A stretch of DNA of 64,000 nucleotides from NCBI RefSeq assembly GCF_964340395.1, contig NC_135549.1:19281342-19345341 (forward strand), read 5' to 3'. The notes below the pieces were generated by a model. That model ran no database searches, was not told the origin of the DNA, and saw only the letters and a program-made list of their open reading frames with translations. A program made the position numbers and the translations under genes. Below, piece after piece: positions 61,334 through 64,000 of this stretch. The stretch comes from Glandiceps talaboti (lineage: Eukaryota; Hemichordata; Enteropneusta; Spengelidae). Position 1 is the first letter of the stretch, and every line of letters begins with the position of its first letter.

Positions 61334-62002
61334 ATACCCAATATGGTGTGAAACACACTTTATAAGCATATCAGCCTATACCATCATAAGACTTGTGTGC
61401 CTTAATTTCCAATAAAATGTTTAATGGCAAAGGGGTGGGTTGTGTTGCACTGTATTAATACAACAATACTATCATATACTGCAGACAGGAACCAATATGT
61501 AACATTCAAATATATACCTTACACTGTAATATTTAACGAGCTATTCATATTTATGCAAATTTCTTTAAATGTACTACATGTAATCTTATACTTATAGTTG
61601 TAAGTTACACAATGTATTACCACTGCACTGCTAGCTGGAGTGGTTTCTGACAATGTGACAAAATTATACAGTATACTGGCAAGAATGTAGAAACAGATAT
61701 ACCTTGGAACACCTGCTTTTAAATGCAGTTGTGAATTAATAAAGTGCTGGTACACTGTACAGTTAGAATATGTCAGGATCTATATATAGTATCTGACGAT
61801 ACATACAATGGGATCCACGTACCTGCACCAGGTGTGCTGATTAACACATTTTCGTACACCTGTGATGAAAAAACAATGGAAATGAACTAATTCTCACCTC
61901 TTTCACCGGTGGGTATTTCCTTTTGGCTTCGTTTGACAAAGCTCGTAGGTCCGTCTGTAGACTGTCCAACAGCCTGGCTGCAGCTCCGTGTGTCGTGGCC
62001 AT
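18342..62002 (-). CDS. MON2: MON2 homologue (endosome-Golgi trafficking regulator), 29 coding exons, one-base frameshift in exon 9
   Basis: Twenty-nine exons join in phase from ATG (62000-62002) to TAA (18342-18344) and total 5110 nt; removing one extra base in exon 9 gives 1702 codons plus stop, against about 1717 in human MON2. The order follows the family: N-terminal DCB-type segment (exons 1-6), HUS-type segment (exons 7-10), central armadillo-like repeats with an HDS1-like part (exons 16-18) and the Mon2 C-terminal region (exons 19-29). There is no Sec7 catalytic domain, as is normal for MON2. MON2 is a peripheral trans-Golgi/endosome protein that works with DOPEY proteins and ATP9A-type flippases in cargo retrieval. 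Signature matches include [51 protein letters not shown] and [15 protein letters not shown]. Introns occupy nearly 90% of the span. Confidence 0.96.
18621..18847. repeat. Long inverted repeat, 88-bp arms, in last MON2 intron
   Basis: The arm 18621-18708 is the near-perfect reverse complement of 18760-18847, separated by 51 bp. The arms begin ATAGTATTCAATTTAAC. In the MON2 pre-mRNA it would form a stable stem. It is probably a foldback transposon copy; no clear target duplication. Confidence 0.9.
19592..19630. repeat. Two-copy 18-bp tandem duplication
   Basis: TTTTCCTGGCAAAATTGG occurs twice in a row within MON2 intron 28. Confidence 0.8.
19658..19740 (-). CDS. MON2: MON2 exon 28 (aa 1622-1650)
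   Basis: It encodes [20 protein letters not shown] and KKSRPGN. Donor AATG|GTATGT. Confidence 0.94.
19983..20120. mobile_element. Short MITE with 24-bp terminal inverted repeats
   Basis: The ends (19983-20006 and 20097-20120, outermost CCAATATTTTTC) are reverse complements with two mismatches. The element is 138 bp with internal GTCACTA...TAGTGAC symmetry. It lies in MON2 intron 27. No target duplication was identified. Confidence 0.6.
20135..20175. repeat. (ATCC)n microsatellite
   Basis: This is a run of CATC/ATCC units beside the MITE in MON2 intron 27. Confidence 0.85.
20240..20447 (-). CDS. MON2: MON2 exon 27 (aa 1553-1622)
   Basis: It encodes [20 protein letters not shown] and [15 protein letters not shown]. 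Donor CCAAG|GTATAC. Confidence 0.96.
20651..20838 (-). CDS. MON2: MON2 exon 26 (aa 1490-1553)
   Basis: It encodes [35 protein letters not shown] and [11 protein letters not shown], matching LSIQEFQRNEKIDVEVVQL. Confidence 0.95.
20990..21380 (+). mobile_element. Probable decayed tRNA-derived SINE
   Basis: A box A-like GGCTGGCTAAG (near 21010) and a box B-like GGTTCAATCC (21040-21049) are followed by a body with GCAATGTATAAATTGGGACC, a layout I associate with tRNA-derived SINEs of marine invertebrates. The tRNA-like head is degenerate and no tail or duplication was defined. Confidence 0.4.
21557..21747 (-). CDS. MON2: MON2 exon 25 (aa 1427-1490)
   Basis: It encodes [34 protein letters not shown] and [15 protein letters not shown]. 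Donor AAAA|GTAAGT. Confidence 0.95.
22585..22713 (-). CDS. MON2: MON2 exon 24 (aa 1384-1426)
   Basis: It encodes [20 protein letters not shown] and [15 protein letters not shown]. It is slightly shorter at the start than human (the QLFA residues are absent). Confidence 0.93.
24394..24616. mobile_element. Foldback element copy 1, 9-bp target duplication
   Basis: The 223-bp element is almost entirely an inverted repeat beginning CAATCTGATTAAAATCCG. It is flanked by GTATAAAAC (24385-24393) and GTATAAGAC (24617-24625), a 9-bp duplication with one mismatch. Long terminal repeats plus a 9-bp duplication are typical of Mutator-like elements. No coding capacity. Confidence 0.8.
24923..25164. mobile_element. 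Foldback element copy 2, perfect 9-bp target duplication
   Basis: The 242-bp element is homologous to copy 1 along both arms and flanked by perfect GAAGCTGTT repeats (24914-24922 and 25165-25173). Its centre carries an extra segment with GCCTGATCG/GATCAGGC symmetry that copy 1 lacks or has shortened. It splits the relic reading frame. Confidence 0.85.
25153..25527 (-). pseudogene. Relic coding sequence in the transposon, frameshifted
   Basis: Minus-strand reading starts [20 protein letters not shown] (ATG at 25525-25527), shifts frame near 25420, and continues as [36 protein letters not shown] and [15 protein letters not shown], where a foldback element interrupts it. A possible continuation ([15 protein letters not shown]) lies beyond, near 24840-24890. 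I suspect an N-terminal transposon-encoded protein but do not recognise the family. Confidence 0.45.
26133..26158. repeat. (AACAT)5 microsatellite
   Basis: This is a pure pentanucleotide run in MON2 intron 23. The 26.2-27.2 kb stretch beside it shows nothing else recognisable. Confidence 0.85.
27276..27422 (-). CDS. MON2: MON2 exon 23 (aa 1335-1383)
   Basis: It encodes [20 protein letters not shown] and [20 protein letters not shown], matching FSCKPPQYGQLETKHI. Donor CAG|GTGAGT. Confidence 0.95.
27889..28031. repeat. (TCTG)n microsatellite
   Basis: A long TCTG array with an internal TCCG/TCCA segment lies within 165 bp of the exon 22 donor side. The repeated TDRQ/TDGR open frames are artefacts. 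Confidence 0.95.
28193..28767 (-). CDS. MON2: MON2 exon 22 (aa 1143-1334)
   Basis: The longest exon (575 nt) encodes [30 protein letters not shown], a variable serine-rich linker, then [20 protein letters not shown] and [15 protein letters not shown]. Its acceptor lies directly beside a minisatellite (28780-29120). Confidence 0.96.
28780..29120. repeat. AT-rich minisatellite of about 20-21 bp adjoining MON2 exon 22
   Basis: About 16 degenerate copies of AACTCATAATTAGTAATATTA start roughly 15-20 bp upstream (in MON2 sense) of the exon 22 acceptor. In the MON2 sense many copies read GACTAACTATGAG or TACTGATTATGAG. Confidence 0.9.
29546..29744 (-). CDS. MON2: MON2 exon 21 (aa 1077-1143)
   Basis: It encodes [12 protein letters not shown], then [20 protein letters not shown] and [15 protein letters not shown], among the most conserved stretches of MON2. 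Confidence 0.97.
29860..29990. repeat. Two diverged tandem copies, about 63 bp
   Basis: AATTCTGATGA...TTTTGTAGTGTCCAGAACA is repeated as AATTCTGATGA...TTTTAGTGTCCATAACA, in MON2 intron 20. Confidence 0.6.
30779..30870. repeat. Tandem duplication of about 46 bp
   Basis: CTATTTCAT..GGCACAAAGGTGACATACACA appears twice with few changes, just upstream of the LINE in MON2 intron 20. Confidence 0.8.
31014..33764 (+). mobile_element. Non-LTR retrotransposon (CR1/Jockey-group-like), 5' truncated, antisense in MON2 intron 20
   Basis: The element starts inside the apurinic-type endonuclease domain and runs through reverse transcriptase to a 3' tail (TTATTATTATTATT at about 33750-33764). The 3' UTR is about 235 bp. 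Structure and residues suit a CR1/Jockey-group LINE, but clade assignment needs a tree. No target duplication was found by eye. Confidence 0.9.
31018..33525 (+). pseudogene. LINE ORF2: endonuclease C-terminal part plus reverse transcriptase, one in-frame stop
   Basis: One frame runs from about 31018 to TAG at 33523-33525 with a single TGA at 31702-31704. The endonuclease part shows [10 protein letters not shown] and ISDHYPIFA. The reverse transcriptase shows [60 protein letters not shown], the catalytic FADDTN (about 32698-32715) and [15 protein letters not shown]. The C-terminus reads [15 protein letters not shown]. The context CGA to TGA would explain the stop, so the copy is fairly young. 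It cannot encode a full protein here. Confidence 0.92.
34011..34277 (-). CDS. MON2: MON2 exon 20 (aa 988-1076)
   Basis: It begins [13 protein letters not shown] and continues [20 protein letters not shown] and [20 protein letters not shown]. Donor GCAG|GTATGT. Confidence 0.96.
34541..34575. repeat. C-rich run
   Basis: CCCCCCCCCC tracts precede the dispersed repeat copy at 34617. Similar C-runs occur at 35226-35237 and 35357-35372, next to a repeated CAAAGGTTTAC(A/T)TTGAGACCC motif. Confidence 0.7.
34617..34833. repeat. Dispersed repeat, copy A (short form)
   Basis: It shares ATGTACCAGAGATTACTTG, two ATGCAAAT octamers (34729-34736 and 34739-34746) and AAATACCCTGAGTATGCCAC with copy B at 38281. 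Copy A lacks about 185 bp of internal sequence. Intron 19 of MON2. Confidence 0.75.
34949..35111 (-). CDS. MON2: MON2 exon 19 (aa 933-987)
   Basis: It encodes [40 protein letters not shown] and [14 protein letters not shown], the start of the Mon2 C-terminal region. Confidence 0.96.
35730..35905 (-). CDS. MON2: MON2 exon 18 (aa 875-933)
   Basis: It encodes [38 protein letters not shown] and [18 protein letters not shown]. The donor CAAGG|GTAAGA fits the glycine codon split with exon 19. Confidence 0.96.
36375..36396. repeat. (TG)n microsatellite
   Basis: A short pure TG run in MON2 intron 17. The surrounding 36.0-38.2 kb is AT-rich with nothing recognised. Confidence 0.85.
38281..38682. repeat. 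Dispersed repeat, copy B (long form with terminal hairpin)
   Basis: It is homologous to copy A at both ends and has two ATGCAAAT octamers (38391-38398 and 38402-38409). The extra internal part contains 38521-38570, which pairs imperfectly with 38614-38661 (GTGAGTGC...ACTCAGG..TATTTG), giving a stem of about 48 bp. No family recognised. Confidence 0.75.
39181..40443 (+). mobile_element. Second LINE, 3' fragment, antisense in MON2 intron 17
   Basis: A 5'-truncated retrotransposon begins in the reverse transcriptase palm/thumb and ends after a short 3' UTR (GGGCCGATGGCC...AAATAAATGTGACATAAAC). It is unrelated in sequence to the LINE at 31 kb. Confidence 0.85.
39184..40296 (+). pseudogene. LINE reverse transcriptase C-terminal part with zinc-knuckle-like end (370 codons, open)
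   Basis: The frame reads [50 protein letters not shown] and [20 protein letters not shown]. Near the C-terminus CLLCDVN...[10 protein letters not shown] gives C-x2-C-x9-H-x5-C. No stop interrupts it, but catalytic motifs upstream of LDKTK are missing, so it cannot act alone. The ATG is probably internal to the ancestral ORF. Confidence 0.88.
40727..40924. repeat. (CAGA)n microsatellite
   Basis: This is a nearly 200-bp CAGA array with CAAA, CAGT and CACA variants, 280 bp from MON2 exon 17. Repeated TDRQ or CLSV open frames come from it. Confidence 0.95.
41213..41425 (-). CDS. MON2: MON2 exon 17 (aa 804-874)
   Basis: It encodes [40 protein letters not shown] and [15 protein letters not shown], an HDS1-like segment shared with Sec7/BIG relatives. 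Confidence 0.97.
42401..42531. repeat. (CA)n-rich microsatellite
   Basis: CA runs with CATG and CGTA units lie 80 bp from MON2 exon 16. Confidence 0.92.
42611..42958 (-). CDS. MON2: MON2 exon 16 (aa 688-803)
   Basis: This 348-nt exon encodes [40 protein letters not shown] and [20 protein letters not shown], a strongly conserved central helical-repeat block. Confidence 0.97.
43000..45400. other. MON2 intron 15, left part, nothing recognised
   Basis: AT-rich sequence without coding similarity, inverted repeats or tandem repeats that I could support. Confidence 0.5.
45404..45495. repeat. (TG)n microsatellite with (ATGG)/(TATG) end
   Basis: Two TG runs separated by CAGTGAG, passing into GATGGATG and TATG units. 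Confidence 0.92.
45590..45700. repeat. 33-bp direct repeat, 78-bp period
   Basis: GTATCTACCATACAGAC(A/C)GCC at 45590 recurs at 45668 with three substitutions over 33 bp. Confidence 0.75.
45837..45988 (-). CDS. MON2: MON2 exon 15 (aa 637-687)
   Basis: It encodes a serine-rich stretch and then [20 protein letters not shown] and GPVM, matching HQQVVAVGQPL and QGTVM of human MON2. Donor ATG|GTGAGT. Confidence 0.92.
46000..47950. other. MON2 intron 14, left half, no gene recognised
   Basis: Mostly unstructured AT-rich DNA. GCGCCCTCTAGTGA at 47120-47133 is, on the minus strand, one base off the CTCF core consensus. Confidence 0.5.
47975..48265. repeat. Three degenerate tandem copies, about 105 bp
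   Basis: Each copy has ACTGCATCAAC or ACAGCATCAAC, a GAGAGAA-like stretch, GAAATGGCAA and ACTTTAACAAACAA-like sequence. MON2 intron 14. Confidence 0.65.
48560..48985. repeat. Degenerate tandem repeat, about 85-95 bp unit
   Basis: Repeated AGTCAATAACTTTTGATATC, ACCCACCAACTAACTGTG and TTAGGACCATTC blocks recur four to five times. MON2 intron 14. Confidence 0.7.
49854..49859 (-). promoter_or_regulatory. MON2: Non-canonical GC splice donor of MON2 intron 14
   Basis: In MON2 sense the site reads AAAG|GCAAGT. Using it restores the codon D-K-G with exon 15 (GT|CACAGA); no GT donor gives this phase. GC-AG introns with otherwise strong donors are a known minor class handled by the major spliceosome. 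Confidence 0.85.
49860..50056 (-). CDS. MON2: MON2 exon 14 (aa 571-637), GC donor
   Basis: It encodes [40 protein letters not shown] and TVLNIQS, closely MON2-like. The 3' boundary has no GT in phase; AAAG|GCAAGT is a standard GC donor and gives the correct phase into exon 15. Confidence 0.94.
50569..50650 (-). CDS. MON2: MON2 exon 13 (aa 544-571)
   Basis: The 82-nt exon encodes [20 protein letters not shown] then ALLLDA, matching [20 protein letters not shown]. Confidence 0.93.
50997..51220 (-). CDS. MON2: MON2 exon 12 (aa 469-544)
   Basis: It encodes [20 protein letters not shown] and [17 protein letters not shown], then an acidic, charged linker. The donor is GCAG|GTAAAT. Confidence 0.95.
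51420..51712. repeat. (CAGTA)n pentanucleotide array
   Basis: A pure core near 51589-51640 is surrounded by degenerate CAGTA/CAGCA units. MON2 intron 11. Confidence 0.92.
51944..52109 (-). CDS. MON2: MON2 exon 11 (aa 414-469)
   Basis: A variable glycine/serine/proline stretch leads to [15 protein letters not shown], matching PAFEYRGTWIPILTI. Phases match neighbours. Confidence 0.93.
52584..52714 (-). CDS. MON2: MON2 exon 10 (aa 370-414)
   Basis: It encodes [20 protein letters not shown] and [14 protein letters not shown], a conserved HUS-end block. The donor is GCAG|GTTAGA, somewhat weak. Confidence 0.94.
52912..53037 (-). CDS. MON2: MON2 exon 9 (aa 329-370) carrying a one-base insertion
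   Basis: The exon encodes [19 protein letters not shown], then the frame breaks. A TTTT run on the + strand (52980-52983) where three T are expected makes the next codons end in TGA. In the shifted frame the sequence continues [20 protein letters not shown] then LLR, which fits human MON2 (KPQWLRAVAVES). The exon is 126 nt where 125 is needed for phase. This is a homopolymer indel, so an assembly error, polymorphism or real mutation are all possible. Confidence 0.9.
54117..54311 (-). CDS. MON2: MON2 exon 8 (aa 264-328)
   Basis: It encodes [30 protein letters not shown] and [20 protein letters not shown]. The donor is ATTG|GTAGGT; a second GT nearby would break the phase with exon 9. Confidence 0.95.
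54643..54768 (-). CDS. MON2: MON2 exon 7 (aa 222-263)
   Basis: It encodes [20 protein letters not shown] and [20 protein letters not shown]. This opens the HUS-type segment shared with BIG/Sec7 proteins. Confidence 0.96.
54830..55215. repeat. Degenerate minisatellite, about 20 bp unit
   Basis: GGCATGGGGATATGACTGT-type units recur about 15 times with indels. MON2 intron 6. Confidence 0.85.
55441..55544 (-). CDS. MON2: MON2 exon 6 (aa 187-221)
   Basis: A variable serine/proline-rich linker leads to [12 protein letters not shown], matching KPCAKDAYMLFQ of human MON2. It closes the DCB segment. Confidence 0.93.
55965..56094 (-). CDS. MON2: MON2 exon 5 (aa 144-187)
   Basis: It encodes [20 protein letters not shown] and [19 protein letters not shown], as in MON2. 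Donor CAAG|GTATTT. Confidence 0.95.
56774..56905 (-). CDS. MON2: MON2 exon 4 (aa 100-143)
   Basis: It encodes [20 protein letters not shown] and [20 protein letters not shown], a conserved DCB block. The donor is AAG|GTAAGG. Confidence 0.95.
57000..58440. other. MON2 intron 3, nothing recognised
   Basis: AT-rich with several A-runs; no coding similarity or inverted repeat noted. A motif CCA(C/T)TCTATAAA..AGAGACCAGTAAAAC is repeated near 58275 and 58378. Confidence 0.5.
58544..58671 (-). CDS. MON2: MON2 exon 3 (aa 57-99)
   Basis: It encodes [20 protein letters not shown] and [15 protein letters not shown], corresponding to the QPFLMGC region of human MON2. The ends are GT-AG. Confidence 0.94.
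59381..59444 (-). CDS. MON2: MON2 exon 2 (aa 36-57)
   Basis: The 64-nt exon encodes [20 protein letters not shown]. The acceptor is CTGTAG and the donor is CCAG|GTAAAG. The phase fits exons 1 and 3. Confidence 0.9.
60648..60900 (+). mobile_element. Probable tRNA-derived SINE
   Basis: A box A-like TGGCCAAGCAG (60657-60667) and a box B-like GGTTCAAAACC (60700-60710) are 32 bp apart, as in a tRNA-type pol III promoter. The head folds poorly as a tRNA, so it is not a tRNA gene. The body continues with GGTATTTTGATTTCCTCCTG. MON2 intron 1. Confidence 0.5.
61247..61329. repeat. (TG)n microsatellite, about 41 units
   Basis: A long pure TG run in MON2 intron 1. Confidence 0.95.
61898..62002 (-). CDS. 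MON2: MON2 exon 1 (aa 1-35)
   Basis: The ATG starts [20 protein letters not shown] and runs to RKYPPVKE, matching the MON2 N-terminus (LLENMQSDLRALS type). The donor is GAG|GTGAGA. This is the start of the DCB-like segment. Confidence 0.95.
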
Positions 62003-62233
62003 TTTTCAGGTTGTGTCCCAAAACAAATCGATGAATCGTCCGCCAGTGCCACACGCCTTTGGCCAGTGGTAAAATAAACGTTATTGAACGTTATTGATTT
62101 TCTGAGCTGTCTGCTTCTTACCCCGTTTCTAGAAGCATTCACTTATTTTATCAAACTAAAAATGTCGAATTACAATACCGTTTAACGAATTGATATTATA
62201 TTGTCCACATCAACACAATTTGCAAAAACTCTC

Positions 62234-62247
62234 TTCCGCCATATTGT
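62234..62247 (-). promoter_or_regulatory. YY1/ETS-like composite motif at the MON2 5' end
   Basis: On the minus strand CAATATGGCGGAAG combines a YY1-like ATATGGCGG with an ETS-like CGGAAG, about 235 bp upstream of the MON2 ATG. Such motifs sit near start sites of housekeeping genes lacking TATA boxes. The transcription start is not known; this is inference from motif and position. Confidence 0.4.
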
Positions 62248-62681
62248 TGGGTATTAAATACCCACAATGCAAATTAGACAAGCGCCACCATACAAAATAT
62301 GAATGTATTCTTTTGTATTTCCAATCATTTATATGTACGACTTTTTGTTGAAGTATGTGCCTACAACAGCTTGGTCATTCTCTGCCGTGATATATTAAAA
62401 AGGCAAAACAAACGTCACGCACTTTTTATTTTCACCCTTTGTCTTTGCAGAACCTAGCTATCTTCTGCTTTTTCATTCAGACACCAAATACATGTAGACC
62501 ACAACAATATAAGTCGTGAGCATTATTTCGCGAAAATATGTTACAAAATTGCTAAGTTATCATTGTAACAATTATATAGTAATGTTCTTTGATACACAAC
62601 CAAGTTGCTTTTGTTCATGTCTGTCTTTCAGCAACGTGAGTGTTGCCTTCCTCAGGACAAACTGATGATGATTACTGTTCA

Positions 62682-62695
62682 CCACTAGATGGCGC
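62682..62695 (+). promoter_or_regulatory. CTCF-like core motif
   Basis: CCACTAGATGGCGC matches the CTCF core consensus CCASYAGRKGGCRS at every position. It lies 680 bp upstream of the MON2 ATG at the 3' end of a retroelement relic. Binding is not shown. Confidence 0.4.
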
Positions 62696-62869
62696 TGTGG
62701 TGAATAAATTGTCCCATACGTGACAGACCTGCGTCCCTTATTTTCATCATTGAGGATTTCCTTATCCTGATGGCCTCCTTTATCCATCGCATCTTCCTGT
62801 CCCCACTCTTTCAACAACTTTGCCACCTTCCCAGTCTATAACACAATTAATTCTGCTGGCATGATCTGT
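62686..62869 (-). pseudogene. Relic of a Penelope-like retroelement C-terminus
   Basis: The minus strand reads DHASRINCVIDWEGGKVVER, then after a one-base frameshift RWIKEAIRIRK, and ends in TAG after HHSAI. The pattern D-W-E-..-K-V-V-[DE]-R followed by [RT]RWIKEAI.IRK is typical of the GIY-YIG end of Penelope-like elements. The homologous tail continues to about 62590 with TTTGTCCTGAGGAAGGC, a sequence common after such ORFs. Much of the ORF is missing. Confidence 0.6.
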
Positions 62870-62899
62870 GACAGCCAATTTATTTAGGTCTGGAGAACA

Positions 62900-64000
62900 C
62901 GTACAATTATATATTCCTATCTACATGTAATTCGCATGATTTAAACACTAACCTGGGATTGAAACTGTGGCCTTCAAAATGGACGGGCGATAACTGAGAA
63001 CCGCGTCATCAACTGGGACCAGACTAGCCTGGTAAAATACATTCACACTTCATAAACAGTGATCCATTAATACGACTAATCTAGTCTCTTAATCAACCTT
63101 CTCTGGAGTTCCTGAATTGTGAATATGAAATCTCATTATGTCATAAAAAAAAGAAATTTAAAATAAGCTATCTCGAAACACATAACACTTAGTGCTTCTT
63201 TGAACCGACTTCGATTTTGTTATTTAATATAATATATAAAGAATAAAAAAGACACAGAATATCATGATATTATAAATCACAACTTTTATTCAACTTAAAT
63301 TTAACAGAAGTATGAGAAAAGAATGCGTACAACTTCGATTGACAGGGTCGTTCGTTCCCGTCTACGAGTTTTCAACAAATTCTGGATACAAATTTGTGGT
63401 GGTAAAGCACTATGCGACTTGAACGGAAAAACCTGCATTACCACCAACCAATTAACAAGATCTTCAAGCGTACAGAGTATGACCGAGTGTCTAATTAGCT
63501 AGATAACTTTACATTTACCATTTCTAAAAAAATAGACTGTACAGTGCAGGCGTTGATGGCGCTCCACACATTGAGTGGACGGTCTGAAATCATACCTCCA
63601 AAGATATGTTACATCCGCATCATACGATCTAATATATATGTAGGCCTCTATTCTCAGAATTGCGTTTTCGGTTTGCAGAAACCGCAGTTTATCCGTTTTC
63701 CTGCAATGACAAATCGTAGGATATAGACACCAATACTGCTACTCAGATCTGAACTATACAGACTCATCATTTCGACATTTCTAACACTTTTTCCATATTG
63801 TTCTAATGTACATACACATTATAGACCTTCTTTTACCCTGGAAAAACTATCAAAATTATGAATTTAGAAATAATTGTCAATTTTCTATTTAATCTAATAT
63901 TGTGTTTGTAAGAAAACATCAAGAGATTTCAATCTACAAAATAATGGCCATTGACGACACCATAATGGAGGGGGAAAGTACACAAACAGCTAATTATGTA
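62900..64000. other. Right end of window, no gene recognised
   Basis: A minus-strand AATAAA (TTTATT at 63285-63290) could end a gene entering from the right, with 63290-64000 as its 3' UTR. No exon with recognisable similarity is present on either strand. Confidence 0.4.

Overview
The window is nuclear DNA of an animal. Genes are split by many introns, mostly with GT-AG ends, and carry long AT-rich non-coding DNA, microsatellites and mobile-element debris. The three proteins are close to vertebrate orthologues, but exon layout and repeats are not vertebrate-like. I read it as a non-vertebrate, probably marine, bilaterian (hemichordate, cephalochordate or mollusc are possible). The phylum cannot be settled by eye.

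Layout. (1) 129-3492, + strand: last five coding exons of the mitochondrial processing peptidase beta subunit (PMPCB); the 5' part lies outside the window. (2) About 6.9-12.3 kb, + strand: a complete RHOA-type small GTPase gene with a putative non-coding first exon, three coding exons (192 aa, CAAX box CLIL) and a polyadenylation signal. (3) 18342-62002, - strand: a complete 29-exon MON2 gene, convergent with RHOA. All exons were placed by homology and matching splice phase. Their sum is 5110 nt, one base more than the 5109 nt (1702 codons plus stop) expected, because exon 9 contains one extra base that breaks the frame. Intron 14 uses a GC-AG splice pair. (4) 62.2-64 kb: the putative MON2 promoter, a relic of a Penelope-like retroelement, and sequence in which no gene was recognised.

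The MON2 introns hold most of the mobile DNA. There is a non-LTR retrotransposon with endonuclease and reverse transcriptase broken by one stop (31.0-33.8 kb), and the 3' part of a different LINE (39.2-40.4 kb); both are antisense to MON2. A decayed 1.7-kb inverted-repeat transposon (23.9-25.6 kb) contains two copies of a foldback element, each flanked by a 9-bp target duplication as in Mutator-like elements. There are also hairpins, SINE-like pieces, a two-copy dispersed repeat and many minisatellites.

The three genes have unrelated cell-biological jobs: mitochondrial presequence removal, actin and Rho signalling, and endosome-Golgi trafficking. Nothing suggests they act together. No tRNA gene, rRNA gene, CRISPR array or obviously new multi-gene system was found. 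The most notable items are the nested foldback transposons, the MON2 exon 9 frameshift, the GC-AG intron, and repeats that carry splice-like or transcription-factor-like motifs.
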